A stretch of DNA of 64,000 nucleotides from Microbacterium sp. (GCF_031179285.1 NZ_JAPSHY010000012.1:1-64000); one strand, 5' to 3'. Shown: positions 16,593 through 25,991, counted from the stretch's first letter. Translations and numbers: made by a program. Notes: generated by a model from the sequence alone, not told the origin.

Positions 16593-17723
16593 TCAGCCCT
16601 TCGTGACGTCGGCGATCTCGTGCAGGTAGCCGATGCGGCCGTCGTCGTGACGGACGACATAGGCGCCGCCCCGATCTTCGACGACCAGCGCCCACGCGGT
16701 CGGGCCGATACGGAAGACCGGCTCGCCGCGCTCGTCGTGCACATCGCGCTCGGTGGGCGCGAGAATCCAGAACGGCTGCGCAACCGGCGGCGCCTCCCGC
16801 GGATTGGTCGCATCGAGATCGGGGTCGTCGGTTTCTGCCACCGGCCCCTGGTCTTCGCCTACGAGAGGTTCGAAGTTCGAGCCGTCTCCCCGCGAGCGAC
16901 GCGCATACGACGGCACGTACTGGCCGTCCACGGTCGCATTCTCGGTGCCGGTGCCGCCCCGTGAGGCGTGAGCACCCAGTGGGACCTGCGAGGCGAGGTC
17001 GGGGCGCGCGATCTCGTCGGTGGCGTGCTCTCCAGCGAGCTCGACATCGAGCACCATCGTGTTCGATCGGTCGGACGGGTAGGTCCCGTCGGCATCCGCC
17101 TGCTGCGCCGGGGCGGCCTCAGCCGGCGCGTGCTCCTCAGCCACCGGGCGCGGACGTGGGATCACTGGACGCACAGGATTGGCGTTGCGGTGCGCGAGCG
17201 TGACGAGCCGGCCTTGGAAGTCCTCCTTCACGCCCGGGATGATGGGGGCGAACACTGTGAGCGCCACGAGCGCGAGCATCGCGATCAGCTGCACCACCCC
17301 GTTCCACGCCAGCGTCCACGCGCCGAACTCGATCGCGCCGGCGACAGCCGTCCAGAGACTGCCGAGCCAGACCGTGGCAGCGACCGAGAAGGCGACCGAT
17401 GCGAACTGATCGATGCCGAGAGACCCCACCCTCCGGATCCCGTCGGGTGAGAAGCGACGCAGCACCAGCAGGAAGACGGCGACCGTGGGGAGGCCGATCG
17501 GCAGGATCCACTGGATCCCCATCGCCCAGATCGACGAATCGCCGGCCAGCGGGAAGAACGAGACGACGAACGCCACCAGCCAGATGCCGACGATGAGAAG
17601 CTCGCGAAGCGTGAATCCGAGGATGCCGTACTCCGGCGTGACCTCCTCGTCATAGAGCACGCCGTCGTCGTCGATGAAGGGTTCGCTCTCGGTCTCGGGG
17701 GTCTCGGGCTGGTCCGTGCTCAT
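16593..17723 (-). CDS. Unrecognised actinobacterial membrane protein
   Basis: A 376-aa protein I cannot assign. The first 35 residues are acidic. About four hydrophobic helices follow (roughly 36-58, 64-84, 100-125, 131-160). Residues 175-375 are hydrophilic: a proline/alanine-rich linker, then a segment ending in a compact region (about 310-375: FWILAPTERDVHDERGE, then RIGPTAWALVVEDRGG) that could be a small folded domain. ATG 17723 has AAAGGA upstream. It is coupled to hisD (2-nt gap) but has no histidine-pathway motif. Cytosolic placement of the long tail is inferred only. Confidence 0.72.
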   Translation of the reverse strand: MSTDQPETPETESEPFIDDDGVLYDEEVTPEYGILGFTLRELLIVGIWLVAFVVSFFPLAGDSSIWAMGIQWILPIGLPTVAVFLLVLRRFSPDGIRRVGSLGIDQFASVAFSVAATVWLGSLWTAVAGAIEFGAWTLAWNGVVQLIAMLALVALTVFAPIIPGVKEDFQGRLVTLAHRNANPVRPVIPRPRPVAEEHAPAEAAPAQQADADGTYPSDRSNTMVLDVELAGEHATDEIARPDLASQVPLGAHASRGGTGTENATVDGQYVPSYARRSRGDGSNFEPLVGEDQGPVAETDDPDLDATNPREAPPVAQPFWILAPTERDVHDERGEPVFRIGPTAWALVVEDRGGAYVVRHDDGRIGYLHEIADVTKG

Positions 17724-17794
17724 CAGTCGTCCTTTCGTCGCGGTGCGCGGCGGGGGGTCGTTCCGCGCTCCCAACGCGTCCTGATACTACCCGC

Positions 17795-20700
17795 TCAGCC
17801 GAGACACGACGGGCCGAGCAGTGACTTGAGGTCACCGAACAGGTCGGCGGTCACCTTGACCGGCATGGGCACCTCGAACACCTTCGCCGTCGCTCCTCTG
17901 TGCACGCGGAGCATGACCTCGGTGTCGCCGGAATGACGGCGGAGCACCTCGGCGAGGTCGTGCATCACTCGCTCGGTGGCGCGCTGTTCGGCGAGCACGA
18001 GCGACAGGGGACCAGCCGCATCGAACGAGCCGACATCCGGTGCGAACGCGGATTGCGCGTGGAGGTTCAGCCCGTCGTCGCGGCGCGAGACGCGTCCGCG
18101 GACGGCGAGGATCGAATCCTGCTGAAGCGTGTGCTGGAACTCGGTGTAGGTCTTGCCCATGAACATCACGGTGACCTCGCCGTTGAAATCCTCGATGGTG
18201 ATCATGCCGTAGGGATTGCCGCTCGCCTTCGCCACGCGATGCTGCACGCTGGTCACGAGCCCGGCGACCGTGACCTGGTCGCCGTCCTGCAGATCCTCGG
18301 AGTTGTTGAGGTCGTGGATGGAGATCGAGGCGTGCTTGGCGATGGCCACCTCGAGCCCCGCCAGCGGATGATCGGAGACGTAGAGACCGAGCATCTCTCG
18401 CTCGAAGGCGAGCTTGTCCTTCTTGGTCCACTCCGGACGGTCGGGCACCTTGGCGGGGGCTTCATGCTCGACACCGTCATACAGGCTGTCGAAGTCGAAC
18501 CCGATCGCGCCCTGAGCTTCGTTGCGCTTGCGGTCGACGGCGGCCTCTGTCGCATCCTCGTGGATCTCCATGAGGGCTCGCCGGGAGTTGCCCATAGAGT
18601 CGAACGCCCCGGCCTTGATGAGCGACTCCACGGTGCGCTTGTTGGCGACGTGGAGCGGCACCCGGTCGAGGAAGTCATGGAACGAGGTGTAGCGCTGCTC
18701 TTTGCGAGCCTGGACGATGCCGTCGACGACGTTGCTGCCGACGTTGCGCACAGCGCCGAGCCCGAAACGGATGTCGTCGCCGACGGCGGCGAAGAAGTTG
18801 ATCGACTCCGACACGTCCGGTGGCAGCACCTTGATGCCCATGCGGCGGCACTCGTTGAGATACAGCGCCATCTTGTCCTTGGAGTCTCCGACGCTCGTGA
18901 GCAGAGCCGCCATGTACTCGGCGGGGTAATGCGCTTTGAGGTACGCCGTCCAGTACGAGATCACCCCGTATGCCGCGGAGTGCGCTTTGTTGAATGCGTA
19001 GTCGGAGAACGGCAGCAGGATGTCCCAGATCGCCTTCACTGCGCCGTCGGAGTAGCCGTTGGCGTGCATTCCGGCCTGGAAGCCCTCGTACTGCTTGTCG
19101 AGCTCGGACTTCTTCTTCTTACCCATCGCGCGCCGGAGGATGTCCGCCTGTCCGAGCGAGAAGCCGGCCACCCGCTGCGCGATGGCCATCACCTGCTCCT
19201 GGTAGATGATCAGGCCGTAGGACTCGTCGAGGATGTCGGCGATGGATTCGGAGAGCTCCGGGTGGATCGGGGTGATCTCCTGCAGCCCGTTCTTGCGCAG
19301 CGCATAGTTGGTGTGCGAGTTCGCTCCCATGGGACCAGGGCGGTACAGGGCGATGAGGGCGGAGATGTCGCCGAAGTTGTCGGGCTTCATCAGGCGCATC
19401 AGCGAGCGCATCGGGCCGCCGTCGAGCTGGAACACGCCGAGCGATTCGCCTCTGGCCAGCAGATCGTAGGCGGGCTGGTCATCGAGCGGGAGCAGTTCGA
19501 GGTCGAGGTCTTCGCCGCGGTTCGAGCGGATGTTGTCGAGGGCATCGGAGATGATCGTGAGGTTCCGGAGCCCGAGGAAGTCCATCTTGATCAGCCCGAG
19601 AGCCTCGCACGACGGGTAGTCGAACTGGGTGACGATCTGGCCGTCCTGCTCCCGTTTCATGATCGGGATGATGTCGAGCAGCGGCTCCGACGACATGATG
19701 ACGCCGGCCGCGTGCACGCCCCACTGGCGCTTCAGTCCTTCCAGCCCCAGCGCGCGGTCGAAAACCGTCTTCGCCTCCGGGTCGGTCTCGATGAGCGCTC
19801 GGAATTCGCTGGCCTCCTTGTACCGCGGGTGAGCCGAGTCGAACATGCCGTCCAGCGGCATGTCCTTTCCCATCACGGGCGGCGGCATCGCCTTGGTGAG
19901 CCGCTCCCCCATGCTGAACGGGAAGCCCAGCACGCGCCCGGCATCCTTCAGCGCCTGCTTGGACTTGATCGTGCCGTACGTGACGATCTGCGCCACGCGC
20001 TCCGACCCGTACTTGCGGGTGACGTAGTCGATGACCTCGCCGCGGCGACGGTCGTCGAAGTCGACGTCGAAGTCGGGCATCGACACCCGGTCGGGATTGA
20101 GGAACCGCTCGAAGATCAGGCCGTGCTCGAGCGGATCGAGGTCGGTGATCCTCATCGCGTACGCGACCATGGAGCCGGCTCCGGACCCTCGCCCCGGCCC
20201 GACGCGGATGCCGTTGTCCTTCGCCCAGTTGATGAAGTCGGCGACGACGAGGAAGTACCCCGGGAATCCCATCTGCAGGATGATCCCGGTCTCGTACTCC
20301 GCCTGCTTGCGCACCTTGTCGGGGATGCCGTGGGGGTAGCGGACGTGGAGGCCCTTCTCGACCTCTTTGACCAGCCAGCTGTCTTCGGTCTCGCCGTCGG
20401 GAACCGGAAAGCGCGGCATGTAGTTCGCCGAGGTGTTGAACTCGACCTCGCAGCGCTCGGCGATGAGGAGGGTGTTGTCGCACGCCTCCGGGTGGTCGCG
20501 GAACATCTGACGCATCTCGGCGGCGGTCTTGATGTAGTAGCCGTCGCCGTCGAACTTGAAGCGGTTCGGGTCGTCGAGCGTGGAACCGGACTGGACGCAC
20601 AGCAGAGCGGCATGGGCATCGGCCTCATGCTGGTGCGTGTAGTGCGAGTCGTTCGTCGCCACCAGCGGGATGCTGAGATCTTTCGCGAGCCGGAGGAGAT

Positions 20701-21313
20701 CCGTCATCACCCGCCGCTCGATGGACAGCCCGTGGTCCATGATCTCGGCGAAGTAGTTCTCCTTGCCGAAAATGTCCTGGAACTCGGCCGCCGCCGCGCG
20801 CGCCGCGTCGTACTGGCCGAGCCTGAGGCGGGTCTGCACCTCACCCGAGGGGCAGCCGGTCGTCGCGATCAGCCCCTTGCCGTAGGTCTGCAGCAGCTCC
20901 CGGTCCATGCGGGGCTTGAAGTAGTAGCCCTCCATGCTCGACAGCGAACTGAGCCGGAACAGGTTGTGCATGCCCTCGGTGCTTTGGCTCCACATGGTCA
21001 TGTGCGTGTAGGCACCCGACCCCGAGACGTCGTCGCTCTTCTGATCCGGAGAACCCCACGCGACACGCGTCTTGTCGCTGCGATGGGTTCCAGGGGTCAC
21101 ATACGCCTCAAGACCGACGATGGGTTTGATGCCCGCCGCCTGCGCGGCCTTGTAGAACTCGAACGCCGCGAAGGTGTTCCCGTGATCGGTCACCGCGATA
21201 GCCGGCATCCCGTAGTCGGCGGCCGCCTGGGTCATCGAATTGATCTTCGCCGCACCGTCCAGCATCGAGTATTCGCTGTGCACATGCAGGTGGACGAAGG
21301 AGTCGGATGCCAT
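17795..21313 (-). CDS. dnaE: DNA polymerase III subunit alpha
   Basis: The 1172-aa replicative polymerase. It starts with a PHP domain (FVHLHVHSEYSMLDGA), followed by the C-family palm with the catalytic Asp pair in MPDFDVDFDD, then the fingers (GVHAAGVIMS, YQEQVMAIAQ, NKAHSAAYG), tandem HhH and an OB fold near the C-terminus. The length is typical of actinobacterial DnaE1. The ATG lies 7 nt after TAGACT with no ribosome-binding site, so the message is probably leaderless. It stands alone between the membrane-protein gene and an acetyltransferase gene, all on the minus strand. Confidence 0.97.
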   Translation of the reverse strand: MASDSFVHLHVHSEYSMLDGAAKINSMTQAAADYGMPAIAVTDHGNTFAAFEFYKAAQAAGIKPIVGLEAYVTPGTHRSDKTRVAWGSPDQKSDDVSGSGAYTHMTMWSQSTEGMHNLFRLSSLSSMEGYYFKPRMDRELLQTYGKGLIATTGCPSGEVQTRLRLGQYDAARAAAAEFQDIFGKENYFAEIMDHGLSIERRVMTDLLRLAKDLSIPLVATNDSHYTHQHEADAHAALLCVQSGSTLDDPNRFKFDGDGYYIKTAAEMRQMFRDHPEACDNTLLIAERCEVEFNTSANYMPRFPVPDGETEDSWLVKEVEKGLHVRYPHGIPDKVRKQAEYETGIILQMGFPGYFLVVADFINWAKDNGIRVGPGRGSGAGSMVAYAMRITDLDPLEHGLIFERFLNPDRVSMPDFDVDFDDRRRGEVIDYVTRKYGSERVAQIVTYGTIKSKQALKDAGRVLGFPFSMGERLTKAMPPPVMGKDMPLDGMFDSAHPRYKEASEFRALIETDPEAKTVFDRALGLEGLKRQWGVHAAGVIMSSEPLLDIIPIMKREQDGQIVTQFDYPSCEALGLIKMDFLGLRNLTIISDALDNIRSNRGEDLDLELLPLDDQPAYDLLARGESLGVFQLDGGPMRSLMRLMKPDNFGDISALIALYRPGPMGANSHTNYALRKNGLQEITPIHPELSESIADILDESYGLIIYQEQVMAIAQRVAGFSLGQADILRRAMGKKKKSELDKQYEGFQAGMHANGYSDGAVKAIWDILLPFSDYAFNKAHSAAYGVISYWTAYLKAHYPAEYMAALLTSVGDSKDKMALYLNECRRMGIKVLPPDVSESINFFAAVGDDIRFGLGAVRNVGSNVVDGIVQARKEQRYTSFHDFLDRVPLHVANKRTVESLIKAGAFDSMGNSRRALMEIHEDATEAAVDRKRNEAQGAIGFDFDSLYDGVEHEAPAKVPDRPEWTKKDKLAFEREMLGLYVSDHPLAGLEVAIAKHASISIHDLNNSEDLQDGDQVTVAGLVTSVQHRVAKASGNPYGMITIEDFNGEVTVMFMGKTYTEFQHTLQQDSILAVRGRVSRRDDGLNLHAQSAFAPDVGSFDAAGPLSLVLAEQRATERVMHDLAEVLRRHSGDTEVMLRVHRGATAKVFEVPMPVKVTADLFGDLKSLLGPSCLG

Positions 21314-21320
21314 GGGTTCG

Positions 21321-21326
21321 AGTCTA
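21321..21326 (-). promoter_or_regulatory. -10 element of dnaE (leaderless)
   Basis: TAGACT on the minus strand, 7 nt before the dnaE ATG. Confidence 0.55.
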
Positions 21327-21361
21327 CTTTCGGCATCCGACGTCCGGCGCTCGTCGCTGCG

Positions 21362-21934
21362 TCACCGGAGGTCGAGCCGCATGAGCACCCGCGGGAATCC
21401 GTCGAGCACAGAGCCGGTGTCGGCCGCCTTCTCGAAGCCGGCGCGCTCGAACATCGCGCGCGTGCCGACGTACATCATCGTCGGATTGACCCTGGCTCCC
21501 TCGTTGTCGACGGGATAACCCTCGACCGCAGGCGCCCCGCGCTCGCGCGCGTAGCCGACCGCACCGTCGACGAGCGCATGCATCAGCCCATGCTTGCGAT
21601 AGCCGGGGCGCACCCGGAAGCACCACAGCGACCACACGTCGAGATCGTCGACATGAGGGATGAGGCGGTTCCGGGCGAAGCTGGTGTCACGGCGCGGGTG
21701 GAGTGCCGCCCAGCCGACGGGTTCGTCGTCGAGGTATGCGATCACGCCGGGCGGCGGGTCGTGATCACACAGCTCGCGCACGCGGTCGGCGCGGGCCTGG
21801 CCGCGCAGCGCCACGTTCTCCTTGCTGCCCAGTCGGTAGCTCAGGCAGAAGCACACATTGGAGGTCGGTTTCTTCGGCCCGACCAGGGTCGCGACGTCAT
21901 CGAACACAGTCGCCGGACGCACCTCGATGCTCAT
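21362..21934 (-). CDS. GNAT family N-acetyltransferase
   Basis: A 190-aa acetyltransferase. The N-terminus MSIEVRPATVFDDV is a typical GNAT first strand; PVGWAALHPRRD and WCFRVRPGYRKHGLMHALV form the acetyl-CoA-binding motif A (R-x-x-G/H-x-G/A variant RKHG), and TRAMFERAGFEKA is motif B. A cysteine-rich CFCLSYRL segment near residue 28 is typical of a subgroup whose substrate is unknown. ATG 21934 follows CAGACT by 6 nt. It lies downstream of the rluD unit across a structured 193-bp gap. Confidence 0.84.
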   Translation of the reverse strand: MSIEVRPATVFDDVATLVGPKKPTSNVCFCLSYRLGSKENVALRGQARADRVRELCDHDPPPGVIAYLDDEPVGWAALHPRRDTSFARNRLIPHVDDLDVWSLWCFRVRPGYRKHGLMHALVDGAVGYARERGAPAVEGYPVDNEGARVNPTMMYVGTRAMFERAGFEKAADTGSVLDGFPRVLMRLDLR

Positions 21935-22001
21935 GCGCACAGTCTGCCGCAGACCGCCGACACGCGCCGGTGAAACCGCGCGTCCCGGAAACAGGAGAAA
22001 T

Positions 22002-22063
22002 CCCGAGAACAGGATGATCCCCGCGGAATCGTCCTGATCCGGCGCTGTTCTCCTGATCTCGGG
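22002..22063. repeat. Imperfect long dyad between rluD and an acetyltransferase gene
   Basis: CCCGAGAACAGGA (22002-22014) and TCCTGATCTCGGG (22051-22063) are reverse complements except for one position. The sequence between them can fold further. It lies downstream of rluD on the minus strand, so it may act as the terminator of the divIVA-lspA-rluD unit. Confidence 0.4.
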
Positions 22064-22069
22064 GCACGA

Positions 22070-22113
22070 CCCCGGCACACAGACCTTGAGACACAGCCCC
22101 GGCACACAGACCT
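22070..22113. repeat. 17-bp direct repeat, two copies with a 27-bp period
   Basis: CCCCGGCACACAGACCT occurs at 22070-22086 and again at 22097-22113, just beyond the rluD stop. The purpose is unknown; the pair may be a remnant of a tandem duplication. Confidence 0.6.
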
Positions 22114-22127
22114 CGGGCCGCGCCGCG

Positions 22128-23048
22128 CTACTCCCCGCGGAGCACGTCCAGCGCGTGACGGAAGTCCGCCGGGTACGCGGACTCGAACTGCACCCAGTCA
22201 CCGGTCGCCGGGTGATGGAATGCCAGCTGGTGCGCGTGCAGCCACTGCCGCGTCAGCCCGAGCCGCGCGGACAGCGTCGGGTCGGCGCCGTAGAGCGGGT
22301 CGCCGACGCAGGGATGCCGGTGAGCGGCCATGTGCACGCGGATCTGATGGGTGCGGCCGGTTTCGAGATGGATCTCGAGAAGCGACGCCCCGCGAAAGGC
22401 CTCGAGCGTCTCGTAGTGCGTCACCGAGGGCTTGCCGTCGGGAACGACGGCGAACTTCCAGGAGTGGCTCGGGTGGCGTCCGATCGGAGCGTCGATGGTG
22501 CCGGCGAGCGGATCGGGATGGCCCTGCACGACGGCGTGGTAGATCTTCTCGACCGTGCGCTCCTTGAACGCGCGCTTCAACGCGGTATAGGCGGATTCGG
22601 TCTTCGCCACGACCATGAGCCCGCTGGTGCCGACATCGAGGCGGTGCACGATGCCCTTGCGTTCCGGGGCACCGCTGGTGGAGACGCGGAAACCGGATGC
22701 GGCGAGGGCGCCGACCACCGTCGGGCCCTCCCAGCCGAGCGAGGGGTGTGCTGCGACGCCGGTCGGCTTGTCGACGACGACGATCTCGTCGTCGTCGTAG
22801 ACGATCCCGAGGTCCGGCACCGCGATCGGGACGACCCGTGGGCCTTCCTTCGCCTGCCACTCGACCTCGAGCCAGCCCCCGCCGTGCAGCCTGTCGGACT
22901 TGCCGAGAGTCGCGCCGTCCAAGCGCACGCCGCCTGCTTCGGCGATGTCGGCAGCGAAGGTGCGTGAGAATCCGAGCATCTTCGCAAGCGCTGCGTCCAC
23001 GCGCTGCCCGTCCAGACCGTCAGGGACGGGCATCGAGCGGGTCTCCAC
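22128..23048 (-). CDS. rluD: 23S rRNA pseudouridine synthase, RluA/RluD family
   Basis: A 306-aa protein. Residues 10-75 form an S4-like RNA-binding domain ([24 protein letters not shown]). The catalytic domain has the RluA motif I/II segment [12 protein letters not shown], whose Asp attacks uridine, and the later [14 protein letters not shown] 23048 keeps the family N-terminus ([11 protein letters not shown]); an internal ATG at 23033 has GGAG 9 nt upstream and is the alternative. It overlaps no gene but starts 3 nt after the lspA stop, a pairing common in bacteria. The exact modified position in rRNA cannot be told from sequence. Confidence 0.92.
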   Translation of the reverse strand: METRSMPVPDGLDGQRVDAALAKMLGFSRTFAADIAEAGGVRLDGATLGKSDRLHGGGWLEVEWQAKEGPRVVPIAVPDLGIVYDDDEIVVVDKPTGVAAHPSLGWEGPTVVGALAASGFRVSTSGAPERKGIVHRLDVGTSGLMVVAKTESAYTALKRAFKERTVEKIYHAVVQGHPDPLAGTIDAPIGRHPSHSWKFAVVPDGKPSVTHYETLEAFRGASLLEIHLETGRTHQIRVHMAAHRHPCVGDPLYGADPTLSARLGLTRQWLHAHQLAFHHPATGDWVQFESAYPADFRHALDVLRGE

Positions 23049-23051
23049 CCC

Positions 23052-23696
23052 TCAGCGCCCCTCGGTTTCGGCATCGGCCGCGGGCGTGGCAACCCCTGAC
23101 GCGGGCGCGGGCGCGTCCGCTTCGACGACTCCCCGATCCTCAGACAGAGGACGAGCACCGGCATCCGTCTCCGCTGCCGCGTGATCGCGGTCGCGAGTCC
23201 CGTCGAAGCGCAGGCCGAAGACCACCAGGAGCGCCACCGAGATCATGCCGCCCACGATGAAGATGTCTGCGACGTTGAAGATCGCCGGCATCATCCACGG
23301 CATGGAGATCATGTCGACGACGTGACCGACCGGGAAGCCGGGCTCCCGGAACAGCCGATCGCTGAGATTGCCGAGCACGCCACCGAGCAGAAGCCCGAGC
23401 ACGACAGCCCAGAGCCTGGACCGCAGCCCGAAAGCCTTCCAGACGATGATCGCGGCGACGATCGACAGCGCGATGGTGAAGATCCACGTGACCTCAGCGC
23501 CGAGCGAGAAGGCGGCGCCGGGGTTGCGCACGAAGTAGAGCTGGAGGAAATCACCGAGAACGGGAACGGCCTCCTCCAGTGGGAGGTGGGTGATCGTGAG
23601 GTGCTTCACAAACTGGTCGGCGGCCAGTACGAGCGCTGCGAGGATCGCAACGAGCGCACCGGCCGCCGACCGACGAAGGGGACGACGTCCTGTCAA
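23052..23696 (-). CDS. lspA: Lipoprotein signal peptidase (signal peptidase II)
   Basis: A 214-aa four-helix membrane aspartyl protease that cleaves prolipoproteins such as CtaC after lipid attachment. Catalytic motifs are VRNPGAAFS, GNLSDRLF (first catalytic Asp region) and FNVADIFIVGG (second catalytic Asp). A hydrophilic tail of about 55 residues after the last helix is rich in Ala, Asp and Glu and is longer than in most LspA. The start is TTG at 23696, 9 nt after the divIVA stop; no ATG or GTG fits better. Confidence 0.93.
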   Translation of the reverse strand: MTGRRPLRRSAAGALVAILAALVLAADQFVKHLTITHLPLEEAVPVLGDFLQLYFVRNPGAAFSLGAEVTWIFTIALSIVAAIIVWKAFGLRSRLWAVVLGLLLGGVLGNLSDRLFREPGFPVGHVVDMISMPWMMPAIFNVADIFIVGGMISVALLVVFGLRFDGTRDRDHAAAETDAGARPLSEDRGVVEADAPAPASGVATPAADAETEGR

Positions 23697-23705
23697 AGGA
23701 TCGAC

Positions 23706-24305
23706 CTACAGTCCGATCGCCGAGACGGGCGTGGAGTCGGTCGATGCCGACTTCTGGTCGAGGTCGCGCAGCTGACCCTCGATGTACCCGCGCAGCTGAG
23801 AGCGGTAGTCGCGCTCGAAGTTGCGGAGTTCGGTGATGCGGGCCTCGAGCGAGTTGCGCTCGCGCTCCATGCGCGAGGTCTCCTCACGCTGCTTGGCCTC
23901 CGCCTCGCTGCGGATGCGGTTGACCTCTGCTTCGGCCTCGGCGATGAGCTGGTCGCGCTTCGCCTCGCCCTCGGCGACGTGCTCGTCGTGCAGGCGCTGG
24001 GCGAGCTCGATGATGCCGGCAGTCGCGGTCGCCGAACCGGACGGCGCAGGCTCTGCCGGAGTCTCAGCGGCGGCCGCAGCGGGCACCTCGGCCACGGGGG
24101 CAGGTGCGGCAGCGGCGGCCTCGGGGGCGGAGCCCGACTCGTAGGCGGCCAGCTTGGCCTTCAGCTCTGCGTTCTCTTCGAGGGCCTTGCGCCACTCGAT
24201 GACGATCTCGTCGAGGAAGTCATCCACCTCGTCCGGGTCGAAGCCGTCCTTGAAGCGGACGTGCTGGAACTGCTTGGTGACGACGTCATCCGGGGTAAGT
24301 GCCAT
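23706..24305 (-). CDS. divIVA: Polar growth/cell division protein DivIVA (Wag31)
   Basis: A 199-aa coiled-coil protein that marks curved membrane at cell poles and recruits the wall-synthesis machinery. The N-terminal DivIVA domain (residues 1-45) is very well conserved: TPDDVVTKQFQHVRFKDGFDPDEVDDFLDE. A proline/alanine-rich linker (about 55-100) separates it from a long coiled coil (about 105-190) rich in Glu and Arg. ATG 24305 has AAAGAGGAG upstream. A TATGCT -10 candidate lies at 24398-24403 in the 159-bp gap to yggT, so it may have its own promoter. Confidence 0.96.
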   Translation of the reverse strand: MALTPDDVVTKQFQHVRFKDGFDPDEVDDFLDEIVIEWRKALEENAELKAKLAAYESGSAPEAAAAAPAPVAEVPAAAAAETPAEPAPSGSATATAGIIELAQRLHDEHVAEGEAKRDQLIAEAEAEVNRIRSEAEAKQREETSRMERERNSLEARITELRNFERDYRSQLRGYIEGQLRDLDQKSASTDSTPVSAIGL

Positions 24306-24397
24306 GTTGGCTCCTCTTTCGATGAGTTCGGTTGCCAGTTTCGAAGTATGGCGTGGTCGTGATGTGGCGCGAACCCGGGGCGCGCACCTGGGAGCCA

Positions 24398-24403
24398 AGC
24401 ATA
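24398..24403 (-). promoter_or_regulatory. Candidate -10 element of divIVA
   Basis: TATGCT on the minus strand about 93 nt before the divIVA ATG. No -35 of good quality is seen. It would give a leader of about 85 nt with a strong GGAG ribosome-binding site. Confidence 0.35.
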
Positions 24404-24464
24404 GTCCTCGCTCCTGTCCGGCGCGACGCTGCGACACCCGTACGCGAGCGACTCGCGCAATGGA

Positions 24465-24761
24465 TCAGGTGAATATCCGCACGATCGACATGAGGATCAG
24501 CACCACGATCATGGTGAGCGCGAACCCGAAATCCAGCGACAGTGTGCCCAGGCGAAGCGGCGGGATCAACCGCCGGAAGAACCGGATCGGCGGGTCGGTG
24601 ATCGTGTAGATGGCTTCGGCGGCGACCAGGCCCGCGCCCTTCGGACGCCACTCCCGGTTGAACAGAGGAATGTAGTCGAGGACAAGGCGCGCGAAGAGCA
24701 CGAAAATGTACAGCAGCAGCATCAGATGGACGATGCCGGCTATGACGGAGACCAGCTCCAC
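24465..24761 (-). CDS. YggT family membrane protein
   Basis: A 98-aa protein with two hydrophobic helices flanking a conserved loop. The YggT signature is present: RLVLDYIPLFNR, then AIYTITDPPIRFFRRLIPP. Its place between sepF and divIVA is conserved across actinobacteria and links it to division or osmotic tolerance, but its biochemical role is unknown. GTG 24761 starts 3 nt after the sepF stop. Confidence 0.92.
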   Translation of the reverse strand: MELVSVIAGIVHLMLLLYIFVLFARLVLDYIPLFNREWRPKGAGLVAAEAIYTITDPPIRFFRRLIPPLRLGTLSLDFGFALTMIVVLILMSIVRIFT

Positions 24762-24764
24762 GAG

Positions 24765-25244
24765 CTACGACTGATCGAAGCCCGCAGACTCAACGTCTGC
24801 GTGCGCGATGCCCCCGTGGCCCGACACCGCGATGTTCTCCGGCGAGAGCAGGAAGACCTTCGAGGTCACGCGCTCGATCCGGCCGTACAGGCCGAGGGAG
24901 AGACCGCTGGCGAAGTCGATGAGCCGCCGCGCATCGGCGTCACTCATCTGAGAGAGATTGATGATGACCGGCACGCCCTCGCGGAAGCTCTCGGCGATCA
25001 GCTGGGCATCACGATACTGCTTCGGGTGAACCGTGAGGATCTCGTTCACCACACCTCCTGCAGGCTGTCGCACCGCAACGGGGCGGCGAAGAGGAGTCAC
25101 CGGGGCCGGCGCGGATTCCTCGCGGTCACGGTCACGATCGCGCTCGCGCTGAGCGCGGGCGGGAGACGGCGTCTCCTCCTCGTAGACCTCTTCCTCGTCG
25201 GCGAGGCCGAGATACACCATGGTCTTCTTCAGCGGGTTACCCAT
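24765..25244 (-). CDS. sepF: Cell division protein SepF
   Basis: A 159-aa protein that tethers FtsZ to the membrane. The N-terminus ([16 protein letters not shown]) is the membrane-binding amphipathic helix. A charged linker rich in Arg, Asp and Glu (about 25-55) follows, then the FtsZ-binding SepF core (about 65-150) with [22 protein letters not shown] and [12 protein letters not shown]. Actinobacteria lack FtsA and ZipA, so this is probably the main Z-ring anchor. ATG 25244 has CCGGAGGA upstream. It lies 42 nt after yggS. Confidence 0.95.
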   Translation of the reverse strand: MGNPLKKTMVYLGLADEEEVYEEETPSPARAQRERDRDRDREESAPAPVTPLRRPVAVRQPAGGVVNEILTVHPKQYRDAQLIAESFREGVPVIINLSQMSDADARRLIDFASGLSLGLYGRIERVTSKVFLLSPENIAVSGHGGIAHADVESAGFDQS

Positions 25245-25286
25245 CGTGTCCTCCGGTTCGAACGTTCGGGCTGGTCTGTTGACAGG

Positions 25287-25988
25287 TTAACCCCGCTCGG
25301 GGCGGGGTCCTGTGATTGCGGATCCGATCCGCAGGTGTGTCGCGCCCGCGGCGATCGCCTCGGCGAAGTCGCCGGTCATTCCGGCGGAGATCCATGACGC
25401 TTCCGGCGCGAGAGCGATGACCCGATCGGCGATTCCGCGCAAGCGTGCGAAAGCGGATGCCGGCTCCTCGTCCAGGGGTGCCACGGCCATGACACCGCGA
25501 AGTCGCAACGACGGCAGTGCCAGGATGTGCTCGACCAGCGCTTCGACCGCACCAGGGGCGACGCCGCCGCGACCCGGGTCGTCGGTGAGGTTGATCTGTG
25601 CGAGGACGTCGAGGGGCGTCTCGTCCTCGGCGGCCCGGTGGAGGGCATCGGCGAGCCGTTCCCGGTCCACGGAGTGCACGGCGTCCGCGCTCCTTCGAAT
25701 GGACGCGGCCTTGTTCGTCTGCGCCTGACCGATGAAATGCCAGCGTAGCTCCAGGGCGGCGAGCTCTGCCTGTTTGGCGCTCAGCTCCTGCTGCCTGTTC
25801 TCGCCGACGTCGCTGACGCCGAGGGCGTGCAGTTCGCGCACGAGAGAGGACGGATGGAACTTCGTGACCACGATGCGGGTGAGTTCAGCGGGATCACGAC
25901 CGGACCGCCGCGCGGCGTCGGCGATCTGTGCGTCGATCGCCGACAGCCGCGCAGCCAGTTCGCTCACGTGAGGATCCTCGAGCGCCAC
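25287..25988 (-). CDS. YggS family pyridoxal phosphate homeostasis protein
   Basis: A 233-aa single-domain alanine-racemase-like TIM barrel that binds PLP and buffers B6 and amino-acid pools. The PLP lysine lies in RIVVTKFHPSSLV, and GENRQQELSAK, LRWHFIGQAQTNKA, and SAGMTGDFAEAIAAGATHLRIGSAI are conserved. It is not thought to have racemase activity. GTG 25988 begins 3 nt after the ftsZ stop, so it is co-transcribed with ftsZ, as in most actinobacterial dcw clusters. Confidence 0.93.
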   Translation of the reverse strand: MALEDPHVSELAARLSAIDAQIADAARRSGRDPAELTRIVVTKFHPSSLVRELHALGVSDVGENRQQELSAKQAELAALELRWHFIGQAQTNKAASIRRSADAVHSVDRERLADALHRAAEDETPLDVLAQINLTDDPGRGGVAPGAVEALVEHILALPSLRLRGVMAVAPLDEEPASAFARLRGIADRVIALAPEASWISAGMTGDFAEAIAAGATHLRIGSAITGPRPERG

Positions 25989-25991
25989 CGG

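Noticed and set aside
17900..21973. Plus-strand open frame of over 1300 codons opposite dnaE
   Set aside because: It mirrors the dnaE reading frame and has no motif, signal or domain; high GC alone keeps it open.
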